From assembly GCA_029861845.1 (NCBI GenBank), contig JAOTYM010000033.1:1-39258 (forward strand): a stretch of 39,258 bases of DNA. Reading direction: 5' to 3'. Shown here piece after piece: positions 26,850 through 34,996 of the stretch (position 1 is the stretch's first letter; every line of letters starts with the position of its first letter). The notes under the pieces are model-generated. The model did no database searches and was not told the origin of the DNA. It saw only the letters and a program-made list of their open reading frames with translations. Source of the stretch: Gammaproteobacteria bacterium. Its GTDB lineage: Bacteria; Pseudomonadota; Gammaproteobacteria; Acidiferrobacterales; SPGG2. The position numbers were made by a program, and so were the translations under genes.

Positions 26850-27763
26850 AACGGGTTCTCGTCACCGGTGCCACCGGCTTTATCGGCCGGCACTGCCTCA
26901 AGCCCTTGCTGGAGCGGGGTTACGAGGTTCATGCGGTCTGCCACGACCGCCCTGTGGTTGAAAGCTCCTCACTCACTTGGCATCGTGCTGACCTGCTTGT
27001 GGAAGGGGAGATCGCGCGCATTGCCAAAACAGCGAAGCCTACCCACTTGTTGCACCTCGCTTGGTGCGCTACACCAGGAGAATTCTGGACATCGCTGGAG
27101 AACCTCCGCTGGGTAAAGGCCAGTATTGATTTGCTGGAGGTGTTTGCACGCTACGGAGGCCAGCGCTGCGTAGTGGCGGGCAGTTACGCCGAATACGACT
27201 GGCGCCACGGCCGGCTCGAAGAGAACTCAACGCCGCTTGGTCCATCAACACTGTACGGGGCATGCAAGCACGGTCTACACGTAATCCTCGACACTTTTGC
27301 CTGGCAGTCGGGATTCATGGTCGCGTGGGGTCGCGTGTTCCACGTTTATGGCCCCCACGAGCACCCGCAGCGCTTGATGCCTTCGGTGTGTCTTTCGCTA
27401 CTAAAAGGTGAGGAGGCACGTTGCACCCACGGGAATCAAGTTCGGGACTTTCTGTACGTGGAAGACGCGGCGGACGCGTTCGTCGCGCTCCTCGACAGCG
27501 AGGTCATAGGCGCCGTGAACATAGGGTCGGGTGAAGGCGTTCCGATCAGCACGGTAATAGATGGCGTTGCGAAGAAACTAGGGAGGCCGCACCTCGTCAG
27601 GCTCGGCGCAGTGCCCGCCCGGGCAGGCGACCCGCCAGAACTCGTCGCCGATGTCAGGCGTCTTACAGATGAGCTTTGCTGGCGTCCGCGTGTTACGCTC
27701 GCCGAGGGGATCGACCGCAGTATCGCCTGGTGGAAAGCAACCCTCGCGCGGGAGATAGCCTGA
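26846..27763 (+). CDS. NAD(P)-dependent sugar epimerase/ketoreductase
   Basis: Extended SDR of 305 residues. It has the Rossmann motif VLVTGATGFIGRHCL at the N-terminus, the catalytic YGACK (Tyr-x3-Lys) near residue 140, and RVFHVYGPHEHPQRL typical of nucleotide-sugar SDRs. Likely role: reduce the 4-keto group at the end of the CDP-sugar pathway. A GTG at 26846 overlaps the previous stop (GTGA) and is preceded by GAGGG. Composition changes sharply here: one hand-counted 60-base line (27481-27540) is about 65% GC, while one in the upstream methyltransferase (25681-25740) is about 33%. Confidence 0.85.
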   Translation: MKRVLVTGATGFIGRHCLKPLLERGYEVHAVCHDRPVVESSSLTWHRADLLVEGEIARIAKTAKPTHLLHLAWCATPGEFWTSLENLRWVKASIDLLEVFARYGGQRCVVAGSYAEYDWRHGRLEENSTPLGPSTLYGACKHGLHVILDTFAWQSGFMVAWGRVFHVYGPHEHPQRLMPSVCLSLLKGEEARCTHGNQVRDFLYVEDAADAFVALLDSEVIGAVNIGSGEGVPISTVIDGVAKKLGRPHLVRLGAVPARAGDPPELVADVRRLTDELCWRPRVTLAEGIDRSIAWWKATLAREIA

Positions 27764-28920
27764 TGCACAGCTGTCCCGTCTGCGACTCTACTTCTACTGA
27801 GGTTTTTCTCGAGCGTTGCCGTGTGCCAGTGCACCAGAACTTGGTGCTAGAGGCGCCGCAGACGGCGCGGGCCGTGACACGTGGCGATCTGCGCTTTGCG
27901 TTTTGCCATGATTGCGGGTTTGTATTCAACACAGCGTTCGACATGGGAAAACTGAGCTACGGGGACCGCTACGATAACACTCAGGACTGCTCGCTGTATT
28001 TCGGCGGCTACCTGGACGGACTAGCGCGCTACCTGCTGCAACAAAAGCGGCTCAACCGACACTGTATTGTGGAAGTAGGTTGCGGCAAGGGCAGCTTCTT
28101 GAGAAGGCTTGTAGAGCCGCCGGAATCCAAGAACGTGGGTTACGGGTTTGATCCAAGCTACGTCGGTCCGGAGAGCACACTCGACGGCAGACTCCGATTC
28201 GAGCGCCGCTATTTTGGACCCGACTGCACACATGTCAAAGCAGAAGCGGTGGTTTGCCGTCACGTCATTGAGCACGTGCCGAATCCTAGGCGCCTAGTCG
28301 AGACGGTGCGCCAGGCACTCGCAGGCACACACACTGGGCGGGTGTTTTTCGAGACTCCCTGCGTCGAATGGATCTTGCGGAACCATGTGATCTGGGATTT
28401 CTTCTACGAGCACTGTTCGCTGTTCAGTAGAGCTTCCTTAAGGACCCTGTTCGAGAAAGCGGGATTTACTGTCGACTCGGTGCGCCATATATTTGGTGGC
28501 CAATACCTGTGGATGGAGGCGCGGCTTTTGGAATCCCGTCCCGTGGTTTCCAAGAACTCTGGTGCAATCCACGACCTTACGCTGCAATTTGTCGACACTG
28601 AGCACAGCCTTGTCCAAAGGTGGGGCGAGACGATCGCGCGACTTGCAGAGTCAGGGCAGGTCGCTATCTGGGGTGCAGGCGCCAAAGGCGTCACTTTCGC
28701 CAACCTGGTGGACCAGGAGTGCCGACTCATCGACTGCGTGATTGACGTCAATCCACGAAAGCAGGGCCGCTTTATCCCGGGCACGGCCCATCCGATTGTG
28801 AACTACTGTGAAATCCCAGGCCGAGGCATCGAAGCGGTAGTGCTGATGAACCCAATCTATCGGGAGGAGAACGAAGGGTTGCTCGATCAGGCTGGAATCC
28901 AGGTCAAGCTCGTTGCATAG
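27763..28920 (+). CDS. SAM-dependent methyltransferase, sugar C-methyltransferase-like
   Basis: 385 residues, same architecture as the methyltransferase at 25090 but divergent. It has an N-terminal zinc-binding segment (CPVCD at residues 4-8, CHDCG near residue 49), a SAM core with IVEVGCGKGSFLRRL near residue 103, VCRHVIEHVPNPRRLV, an FFYEHCSLFS segment equivalent to the YHEH segment of the other protein, and a C-terminal VAIWGAGAKGVTFANL. The ATG overlaps the preceding stop (TGATG). It shares the high GC of the SDR before it. It may methylate a second sugar or a second position; O-methylation cannot be excluded. Confidence 0.8.
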   Translation: MHSCPVCDSTSTEVFLERCRVPVHQNLVLEAPQTARAVTRGDLRFAFCHDCGFVFNTAFDMGKLSYGDRYDNTQDCSLYFGGYLDGLARYLLQQKRLNRHCIVEVGCGKGSFLRRLVEPPESKNVGYGFDPSYVGPESTLDGRLRFERRYFGPDCTHVKAEAVVCRHVIEHVPNPRRLVETVRQALAGTHTGRVFFETPCVEWILRNHVIWDFFYEHCSLFSRASLRTLFEKAGFTVDSVRHIFGGQYLWMEARLLESRPVVSKNSGAIHDLTLQFVDTEHSLVQRWGETIARLAESGQVAIWGAGAKGVTFANLVDQECRLIDCVIDVNPRKQGRFIPGTAHPIVNYCEIPGRGIEAVVLMNPIYREENEGLLDQAGIQVKLVA

Positions 28921-28924
28921 GCAG

Positions 28925-29689
28925 ATGAAGCTCATCATCGACACTGAAAGTAGAACGCTGACGCGGGAAGATGGGGACGAACGCAGAGTTCTCGATCTTT
29001 ATTCAACTGAGGCGTTTGAGATCCTATCGCTTCATTGGGTCCGCGTCGGATGGAATCAGAAATCTCAGTACACCTTCACGTGGATGGGACGCCCTATTAT
29101 TCAGCTCCCTGAAGATATGGTGCGTGCACAGGAAGTGATTTATCGAGTCAAACCAGATGTAATCATCGAGACCGGTATCGCGCACGGGGGTACACTAATC
29201 TTTTATGCCAGCCTCTGCAAGGCCATGAACAAGGGGCGAGTCATTGGGATCGACATCGAAATCCGGCCCCACAACAGGAAGGCTATCAAAGCCCACGAGC
29301 TGTTTCCTTATATCACGATGATCGAGGGGAATTCGATAGATGACGCTGTCGCGAAAAACGTAAAGTCGCTAATTCGGGAGGGCGAAAAAGTAATGGTCAT
29401 CTTGGATTCATGCCATACGAAAGACCATGTGTCGCGTGAGTTGGAGCTATATCATGACGTTGTCACAAAGGACTCATATATTGTTGCTACGGACGGCATC
29501 ATGAGGGACCTTTATGATGTGCCACGTGGAAAACGCCAGTGGTTGAACGATAATCCCATAGCAGCAGCCACGGAATTCGCCAGCACCCATTTAGAGTTTA
29601 TATTAGAGAAACCGGCGTGGCCGTTCAACGAAAGCGACCTTACCGAAAATATTACACACTGGACCGATGCATGGTTGCGGAGGGTATAA
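28925..29689 (+). CDS. CmcI-family (cephalosporin hydroxylase family) methyltransferase-like protein
   Basis: 254 residues, resembling the CmcI/rhamnosyl O-methyltransferase family. It has IIETGIAHGGTLIFYASL (SAM-binding type loop) near residue 79, VIGIDIEIRPHNR near residue 104, MVILDSCHTKDHVSRELELY near residue 157 and VATDGIMRDLYDVPRGKRQW. Despite the family name, members in polysaccharide loci are generally thought to methylate sugar hydroxyls. The ATG at 28925 is preferred over a TTG at 28913 that overlaps the previous gene. It is the last of the seven + strand sugar genes and converges with the flippase-like gene. Confidence 0.82.
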   Translation: MKLIIDTESRTLTREDGDERRVLDLYSTEAFEILSLHWVRVGWNQKSQYTFTWMGRPIIQLPEDMVRAQEVIYRVKPDVIIETGIAHGGTLIFYASLCKAMNKGRVIGIDIEIRPHNRKAIKAHELFPYITMIEGNSIDDAVAKNVKSLIREGEKVMVILDSCHTKDHVSRELELYHDVVTKDSYIVATDGIMRDLYDVPRGKRQWLNDNPIAAATEFASTHLEFILEKPAWPFNESDLTENITHWTDAWLRRV

Positions 29690-29765
29690 CGAGCTGCAGT
29701 CGATGTGAAAGGAGATTCGAGCGGGTATCCTCCTACAAAACGTAGCTGGATCGATTTACAAGATC

Positions 29766-30722
29766 TCACGACGCGAGGTATGTTAGACGAGATACACCCC
29801 ACACGACTCCATCTGCCACGAGCGAGATAATACGGAATCCAGCGATCAAAGCTGCCATCTCGCCGAAAGACATGGGCGTGACCAGCATATTCCCGGCGAC
29901 TGCTTCGAACACGCCGATGCCCTGAGGCGCGAACAGGCTTATATAGCCGATCCCCCAAGAGAATAGATAGGCTCCAGCCACGTCAAGCAATGGGCTAGCT
30001 CCCATCGCAGTCGGAAATGCAGTTAGGTAACTAATAAATGACGTGGTTGCAATTAACCAAAAGAAACTAACAACCGCAATGCATTTGATATATGTGCCTA
30101 GTGGCATCGGCCGTGCTGATCTGAATGTTTGCCTGTTGAGAAACAGATATGACACTACCAGCGCTAGAATACCCCCTAGGGGTCCGAAGGCCGCAACCTG
30201 TCCCCATCCGACAAAGCCTCGCGCATATAACACAAACAGTCCGCCGTACGTTAAGGTCACTGCTGCGGGCAACATTATCTCGAGAAAAACGAGTACTGTG
30301 AGATGGCTAGGTTTTATGCCTTCGCCATGGAAGTCCACCATGCGCCCGACAGTGTGCCAGATGCCTCCCGGCAGGTAGCGAGCCGGCAATCGGCCGGCAT
30401 GGGTTTTGAAGGAAAACCGGTAAGTTACAGGTGACCCACATGCATTCAGTATTAAGGTCGCAAGAACGGGGGCAACAAAATGCAGGACGATCCATGCAAG
30501 AAAGGCGCTGGCAAGATAAAGCGGTTGGGCATCCCGGATGACGGTAAGGAGCGTCTCACGCGACTGCCAACCAAAGTAGAGAAGAAACGTGACCGCGATC
30601 GGCGTAAACGCTAACTTTAGGTATCCGATGGCGCCGGAGAATCGTGACCCTGTTTGTGACCACATTTTACCTAGTCGTGACCACACCGAACTCGCTTCAT
30701 CAGCACAATTCTTGAAGTTCAC
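29766..30722 (-). CDS. Flippase-like integral membrane protein (LPG synthase TM / AglD-like)
   Basis: 318 residues with about eight hydrophobic segments, resembling the UPF0104/lysylphosphatidylglycerol synthase membrane domain. The family segment ARYLPGGIWHTVGRMVDF appears near residue 114 and FAPQGIGVFEAVAGNML near residue 262. Members occur in glycan loci and have been linked to lipid or lipid-linked sugar handling, but the substrate here is unknown. GTG start. It lies 6 bp downstream of the GT2 gene at 30729 and is likely co-transcribed with it. Confidence 0.8.
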   Translation of the reverse strand: MNFKNCADEASSVWSRLGKMWSQTGSRFSGAIGYLKLAFTPIAVTFLLYFGWQSRETLLTVIRDAQPLYLASAFLAWIVLHFVAPVLATLILNACGSPVTYRFSFKTHAGRLPARYLPGGIWHTVGRMVDFHGEGIKPSHLTVLVFLEIMLPAAVTLTYGGLFVLYARGFVGWGQVAAFGPLGGILALVVSYLFLNRQTFRSARPMPLGTYIKCIAVVSFFWLIATTSFISYLTAFPTAMGASPLLDVAGAYLFSWGIGYISLFAPQGIGVFEAVAGNMLVTPMSFGEMAALIAGFRIISLVADGVVWGVSRLTYLAS

Positions 30723-30728
30723 GGTATC

Positions 30729-31631
30729 CTAATCCTGTTGTTTTCGGACCGTGAGATATCTAACGGGTAGAGCTGGCATCAACGTGAACAGGATACACAT
30801 TTTTTCAAACCACGTGATGCGAGAACGTAGCACTGCCTTAAAAAGTTCAAAGGGTAAGTGAAAGAGAGGGAAAGACTTACTCCGCAGAGATCTCGATAAA
30901 CCAAACTCGCGACTTTGATAACGCTCCATTCGTTGCTCGTGTGTCTCTTTACCTCGATGGTCACGCCTATACCAAGACGCCTTGGTTGCATGAACGAAAT
31001 GCCCCTGCAGAACGAGTTCGCATAACAGAATCAGATCAGATCCAGCTGTGGCAATGACCGTACGGGCACGGCGCAGCGCTTCGGCACGTATCAGCCCCAG
31101 GACTGGATGCATATTACCCCATAGCACGGAATGAAATCGGCCGACGCAGTCCATCCCGCGCGTATCCGTCCATCCAGAAGACCTTAAGATGGGATTGCCA
31201 TGGTCATCAATCCACTGTGATGAACCGAATGCGATTACCGCTTGCGGCTCGCTGCTTAACAGACTAACGCATTCCGAGATGAGGTTGGATGACCAAATAT
31301 CGTGGCCGGCCGCCCACATAAAGTAGGAACCACTCGACAACCGCAAAGTCCGTCTAAAGTTCTCAGTGATGCCGCAGTTTTCTTCGAACCGATGATAGGT
31401 GATTCGATCGTCAGCAGCAGCAATTCGTCGGCATATCTGCGGAGTGTTATCGGTAGAAGCATTATCGGCAATTATGATCTCAAGGTTTCCGTAGTCCTGT
31501 GCCTGAAGCGACTCCAATGATTCGGTCAAGAATCGTTCTTCATTGTACACAGGCACACCTATACTGACTAAAGGCAAAGGCTCTTTCTCCATAGTGTCAT
31601 GCACACTTGTTTGCGAATTCTTGGTAGGCAT
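30729..31631 (-). CDS. Family 2 glycosyltransferase
   Basis: 300 residues with the GT-A N-terminus PLVSIGVPVYNEERFLTESL and IIIADNASTDNTPQIC (the first Asp of the nucleotide-sugar site). FMWAAGHDIWSSNL stands where the DxD motif is expected and carries only a single Asp (GHD). No strong membrane segment is seen except a mildly hydrophobic C-terminus (MCILFTLMPALPVRYL). The acceptor is unknown. It likely builds part of a glycan on a lipid carrier, together with the membrane proteins on either side. Confidence 0.85.
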   Translation of the reverse strand: MPTKNSQTSVHDTMEKEPLPLVSIGVPVYNEERFLTESLESLQAQDYGNLEIIIADNASTDNTPQICRRIAAADDRITYHRFEENCGITENFRRTLRLSSGSYFMWAAGHDIWSSNLISECVSLLSSEPQAVIAFGSSQWIDDHGNPILRSSGWTDTRGMDCVGRFHSVLWGNMHPVLGLIRAEALRRARTVIATAGSDLILLCELVLQGHFVHATKASWYRRDHRGKETHEQRMERYQSREFGLSRSLRSKSFPLFHLPFELFKAVLRSRITWFEKMCILFTLMPALPVRYLTVRKQQD

Positions 31632-31863
31632 GGCGGGTTTCGCGGTTCTACTGATGCTTGCGCTACGGTGGGCTCTTAGGGTTGGTATGGATACTTTGAT
31701 CGGGCGAACCGAACTAGATGTTATGTGGGTGAATACTTGCGTACAGGGATTGGCATGCGAGTCTTATACGTAACTATGCAATTCCTCATCTGGAGTCCAG
31801 AGGCAACGGGGTTAGTTATCTGCTCTTGTGTCACCAAGCAAGTCGCGATTTGGTCACTGCGGC

Positions 31864-32727
31864 TCACCTCTTTTCGGATTTTTGGTAGATGAGCATCGTA
31901 ATCTGCTCGGATACCAACCCGATCAAGAAAACTAGCATCGAAGTTAGCAGCAAGAGCGCACTCATATTAGTGAAGCGCTTAAAGTGGATATAAGTATAGC
32001 CATAGTATGCTAGGCCGATCATACATATGGTGAGGCTAATCGGGAGGAAGAGTTTAAGAGGTGAATAGAGTGTGCCAATCCTGAAGATGATGAGCAAGAA
32101 TCTTATGCCGTCTTTTACCGGTCTGATATGGCTTTTGCCGAGTCGTTTCCGGACCTCAACGGGAACGTAACTCAAGGAATATCCGGCCCGGAAGAACGCC
32201 ATTGTTATGGTTGTGGGGTAAGAAAATCCGTTCGGTAGTAGATGCAGAAACTCGCGGAACTTGATGGCATTGGCTGCACGAAACCCGGAGGTCAAATCGG
32301 ACACTATGTGTCCAGTCATCCAGCTCGCTAGCTTGTTATAGAAACCATTGGCGACCGCTCGATGGGCTCCAGCTTGCGAGTGCCGCGTTCGTGCGGCCAC
32401 CACCATGTCAAACCCCTCGTCAAGTTTCTCGAGGAGACTCGGGATGTCTTCTGGATTGTGTTGTCTGTCGGCATCCATGAACACAAGAATGTCACCGTTG
32501 GCTTCGCGAGCACCGGTTTTTATTGCCGCACCGTTGCCCATAGAGTAGGGGTGCGATATAACATGTACCTTATTTTCGTGGCAGATATTCTCTGTCGCAT
32601 CAGTGGACCCATCATTGACGACTATGATCTCAGCATCTGGATACAGGGTCCGCAAGCGTGGGAGTAGTACGCTGAGTCCCTGTTGCTCATTTTTCGATGG
32701 CATTATTATGGATATAGTTTTTCTCAT
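31864..32727 (-). CDS. Polyprenyl-phosphate glycosyltransferase (DPM1/GtrB-like GT2)
   Basis: About 287 residues. The GT-A domain begins ISIIMPSKNEQQGLSVLLP, with IIVVNDGSTDATENIC, the DxD segment VFMDADRQHNPEDIPSLL, and VSDLTSGFRAANA and VPVEVRKRLGKSHIRPVKDG, all typical of dolichol/undecaprenyl-phosphate sugar synthases. Two C-terminal hydrophobic hairpins (about residues 215-280) place it in the inner membrane. Such enzymes load a single sugar on polyprenyl phosphate for use by GT-C transferases on the other side of the membrane; two candidate GT-C proteins are encoded just upstream. I prefer the ATG at 32727 (AGGA four bases before it) over a GTG at 32745. Confidence 0.88.
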   Translation of the reverse strand: MRKTISIIMPSKNEQQGLSVLLPRLRTLYPDAEIIVVNDGSTDATENICHENKVHVISHPYSMGNGAAIKTGAREANGDILVFMDADRQHNPEDIPSLLEKLDEGFDMVVAARTRHSQAGAHRAVANGFYNKLASWMTGHIVSDLTSGFRAANAIKFREFLHLLPNGFSYPTTITMAFFRAGYSLSYVPVEVRKRLGKSHIRPVKDGIRFLLIIFRIGTLYSPLKLFLPISLTICMIGLAYYGYTYIHFKRFTNMSALLLLTSMLVFLIGLVSEQITMLIYQKSEKR

Positions 32728-32857
32728 TTCATCCTGGGTTTTCACAGAGTCATAGGTTGTGCCATCAGTATAGCGTAAGCATGACGTAAAGCCTTTGTCT
32801 AATGTCTCTGGCGTCGGCGCCCATTAGTATCACAATCAGAGCCCTCCTATGGCTACA

Positions 32858-34909
32858 CTAATCGACTCTGTCTGCACCTTGTTTAAGTTTCGATTTAATT
32901 AGCGCAGATAGTACGTCAGCTTGTTTCTTGACGTTGTCCGTCGGTGCTACTGACGGTGTGTCCAGCAAGGATAAGAGTTCTTTCGATTTCTCAGGTTGAC
33001 CGAGGCGAAAGTAAATGTCCGCTTCCATGAGAATAATGTTCGGATTGGAGGGATCTAAGGCTCTAGTGTGCTTCGCAACTTCTAGCGCATCAACGTAATC
33101 ACCGTACTCCAGATAGACCCTTACCAACCCAATCGTAAGATCGTTGCGATGTCCATCAACTGTTCGTGGATTGTGAATGGCGGTCTTATACCATTCAACC
33201 AGGGTGGAATACATATAACCACATACGTCGCGGCTCGCAACTACACACTCTGATAGCTCTCCCAGTACCTGAACAGTGCGGGCGTGGATCGGGGCGTCTC
33301 CAAGTTTTTTCGTTATATCGTGTAGTATGGGTTGGGATAGCTCGAAGCGAGCTACCGGTCCCGATCGCTTGAGCGATACAAAAGCTGGTAGTTGGCGGAG
33401 TTTCGGCGCGGGCTTAATACGGTTGTTGTTCAGTGACGCGCTCGGCTGGGTGATAATTGTACTCGCAACTGTCCTAACCAGCCGGATGAGATAGGCTGCC
33501 TCATTTGGTGCGAGCGCCGCGGCGCGAGCATAATGGTCGATTGCCCCAACCGCATCGTCATTTAACGCATATAGTTCAGCGGCCATAAGGTGAGTCCGTG
33601 GAGACTCTGGGTGATGCTTAAGTAGGTGCATCGTGAGGGCGTCCTGGCTAGCCCAGATGGTTGCCCGCATGTAGGTAGCGGATCCCAACGCCAGTAGCAC
33701 AAGAAGGTATGCGCCCATTCGAATGCTAGCTCTCAGTTGCGCAGGTGTGCGTGAGAGGCCATATACAATTCCAAAAATGGGGCCAAAGCTTGGCAAATAA
33801 TTGCGATGTTCATGGGCGATCTCGAGCCCGATGAAGGTAGACTCCATGGCGTGTCCAGCAAGAAACCACAGTACGGAGAAGCTTAGGGCCGGATATTTTT
33901 TGACAGTTACAATCGCGATTATGCTGGCTAGCACGATTCCCGCGACCGCGACCGCGGTTATCCCAGGCTCGAACAGTCCAATGCTTATAGGCATGTCGTC
34001 ATGATGGAGCGAGAGTCGGTCTGGTATCGGCACTAATAGAAGCGAGATATAAAACCAGACGACACGCGATTCCGTTAGCAACCGCTCCCAAAGGCTGAAC
34101 TCACGCCACGCGTAGGCATTCAAAACTATGTATGGTTGACTAACAAGCCAGAGTAGAGCGAGGAGGTAAGGTAGCAGAACTGTGATAGCGTAGAACCATT
34201 TCAATTTCTGGCGACAATCGCCGCTAAGTTCTTGGTGGCGGAAGAAGATAACCTCGATGACCAATATGTATAAGGGCAGCAAGGCGGCGTTTTCCTTGCT
34301 CGCTAGGCCAAGCGCTAAGCCACCGACCAAACCCACAGCCATAAGTGTGTAGCCGAAAGTTCGATTCTCTTGGAGACGCAGTCTCCCGTATACAAAAATG
34401 ATGATACCTGCAAAAACGAAAAGCGCGGACAACGTAGTCATGCGCTGAACAACGTACAATATCGATGTTAGTTGTAATGGGTGCAAGGCCCACGTGGCGG
34501 CGACCAGAGCAGGCAGCCAGGGGTGCAATCTGGGCTGATGAAATCCCGCCCTGATAGAAAGCTGTCTGAGCAACAATAGCGATAGCCAGTAAACTAGTCC
34601 GATGTTTAGAATGTGTATAGCAAGGTTGGTGACCTTGAAAGGAAACGTGTTTGTTAACCCTCCTGCGAAATAATGGTTAAATGCGAGGCTGATTAGCGCC
34701 AAAGGCCGCTTTAACGGACCGCTATCATTGGATAGCGCAGCTCTCTTTAGGCTGGCGATATCAAGGTCTTTGAGAGCAACCGCCGGGTTGGAGACGATGT
34801 GGTATGTATCGTCGAAGACAAAAGGTCCACTGAGACCTGGAAAATAGGCGACAACGATTATGACGCCAATGACTGCTAATGCTATATACGATTTGCGAAC
34901 TGTCGACAC
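32858..34909 (-). CDS. TMTC-like membrane GT-C/TPR protein, copy 2 (683 aa)
   Basis: A multi-spanning membrane protein with a C-terminal TPR-type domain. After the first helix comes GPFVFDDTYHIVSNPAV (residues 29-45), an Asp-Asp motif in the first extracytoplasmic loop. It is followed by LKRPLALISLAFNHYFAG, FKVTNLAIHILN, TWALHPLQLTSILYVVQRM and GLASKENAALLPLYIL. This layout matches the eukaryotic TMTC O-mannosyltransferases (FVFDD.., RPLTVLTF.LNY, HP...E). The TPR-like part (from about residue 425) includes THLMAAELYALNDDAVGAID and VRVYLEYGDYVDALEVAK, plus a cysteine pair (ECVVASRDVC). It is paralogous to the next gene upstream. Likely role: transfer of a lipid-linked sugar to an exported protein; this is inference. 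Confidence 0.75.
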   Translation of the reverse strand: MSTVRKSYIALAVIGVIIVVAYFPGLSGPFVFDDTYHIVSNPAVALKDLDIASLKRAALSNDSGPLKRPLALISLAFNHYFAGGLTNTFPFKVTNLAIHILNIGLVYWLSLLLLRQLSIRAGFHQPRLHPWLPALVAATWALHPLQLTSILYVVQRMTTLSALFVFAGIIIFVYGRLRLQENRTFGYTLMAVGLVGGLALGLASKENAALLPLYILVIEVIFFRHQELSGDCRQKLKWFYAITVLLPYLLALLWLVSQPYIVLNAYAWREFSLWERLLTESRVVWFYISLLLVPIPDRLSLHHDDMPISIGLFEPGITAVAVAGIVLASIIAIVTVKKYPALSFSVLWFLAGHAMESTFIGLEIAHEHRNYLPSFGPIFGIVYGLSRTPAQLRASIRMGAYLLVLLALGSATYMRATIWASQDALTMHLLKHHPESPRTHLMAAELYALNDDAVGAIDHYARAAALAPNEAAYLIRLVRTVASTIITQPSASLNNNRIKPAPKLRQLPAFVSLKRSGPVARFELSQPILHDITKKLGDAPIHARTVQVLGELSECVVASRDVCGYMYSTLVEWYKTAIHNPRTVDGHRNDLTIGLVRVYLEYGDYVDALEVAKHTRALDPSNPNIILMEADIYFRLGQPEKSKELLSLLDTPSVAPTDNVKKQADVLSALIKSKLKQGADRVD

Positions 34910-34996
34910 GCTGGGCGACTTTACCGGGTAAGGGCTGAGAATGCCTCTGCGGTCTCCGAAATTTGATCTAGCCTAGGTAGCATCTTCTGACAGACT

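Noticed and set aside
31632..31863. Gap between the two GT2 genes as a hidden gene
   Set aside because: The 76-codon + strand frame here overlaps the GT2 start region, has no ribosome site that I can see and no recognisable features.
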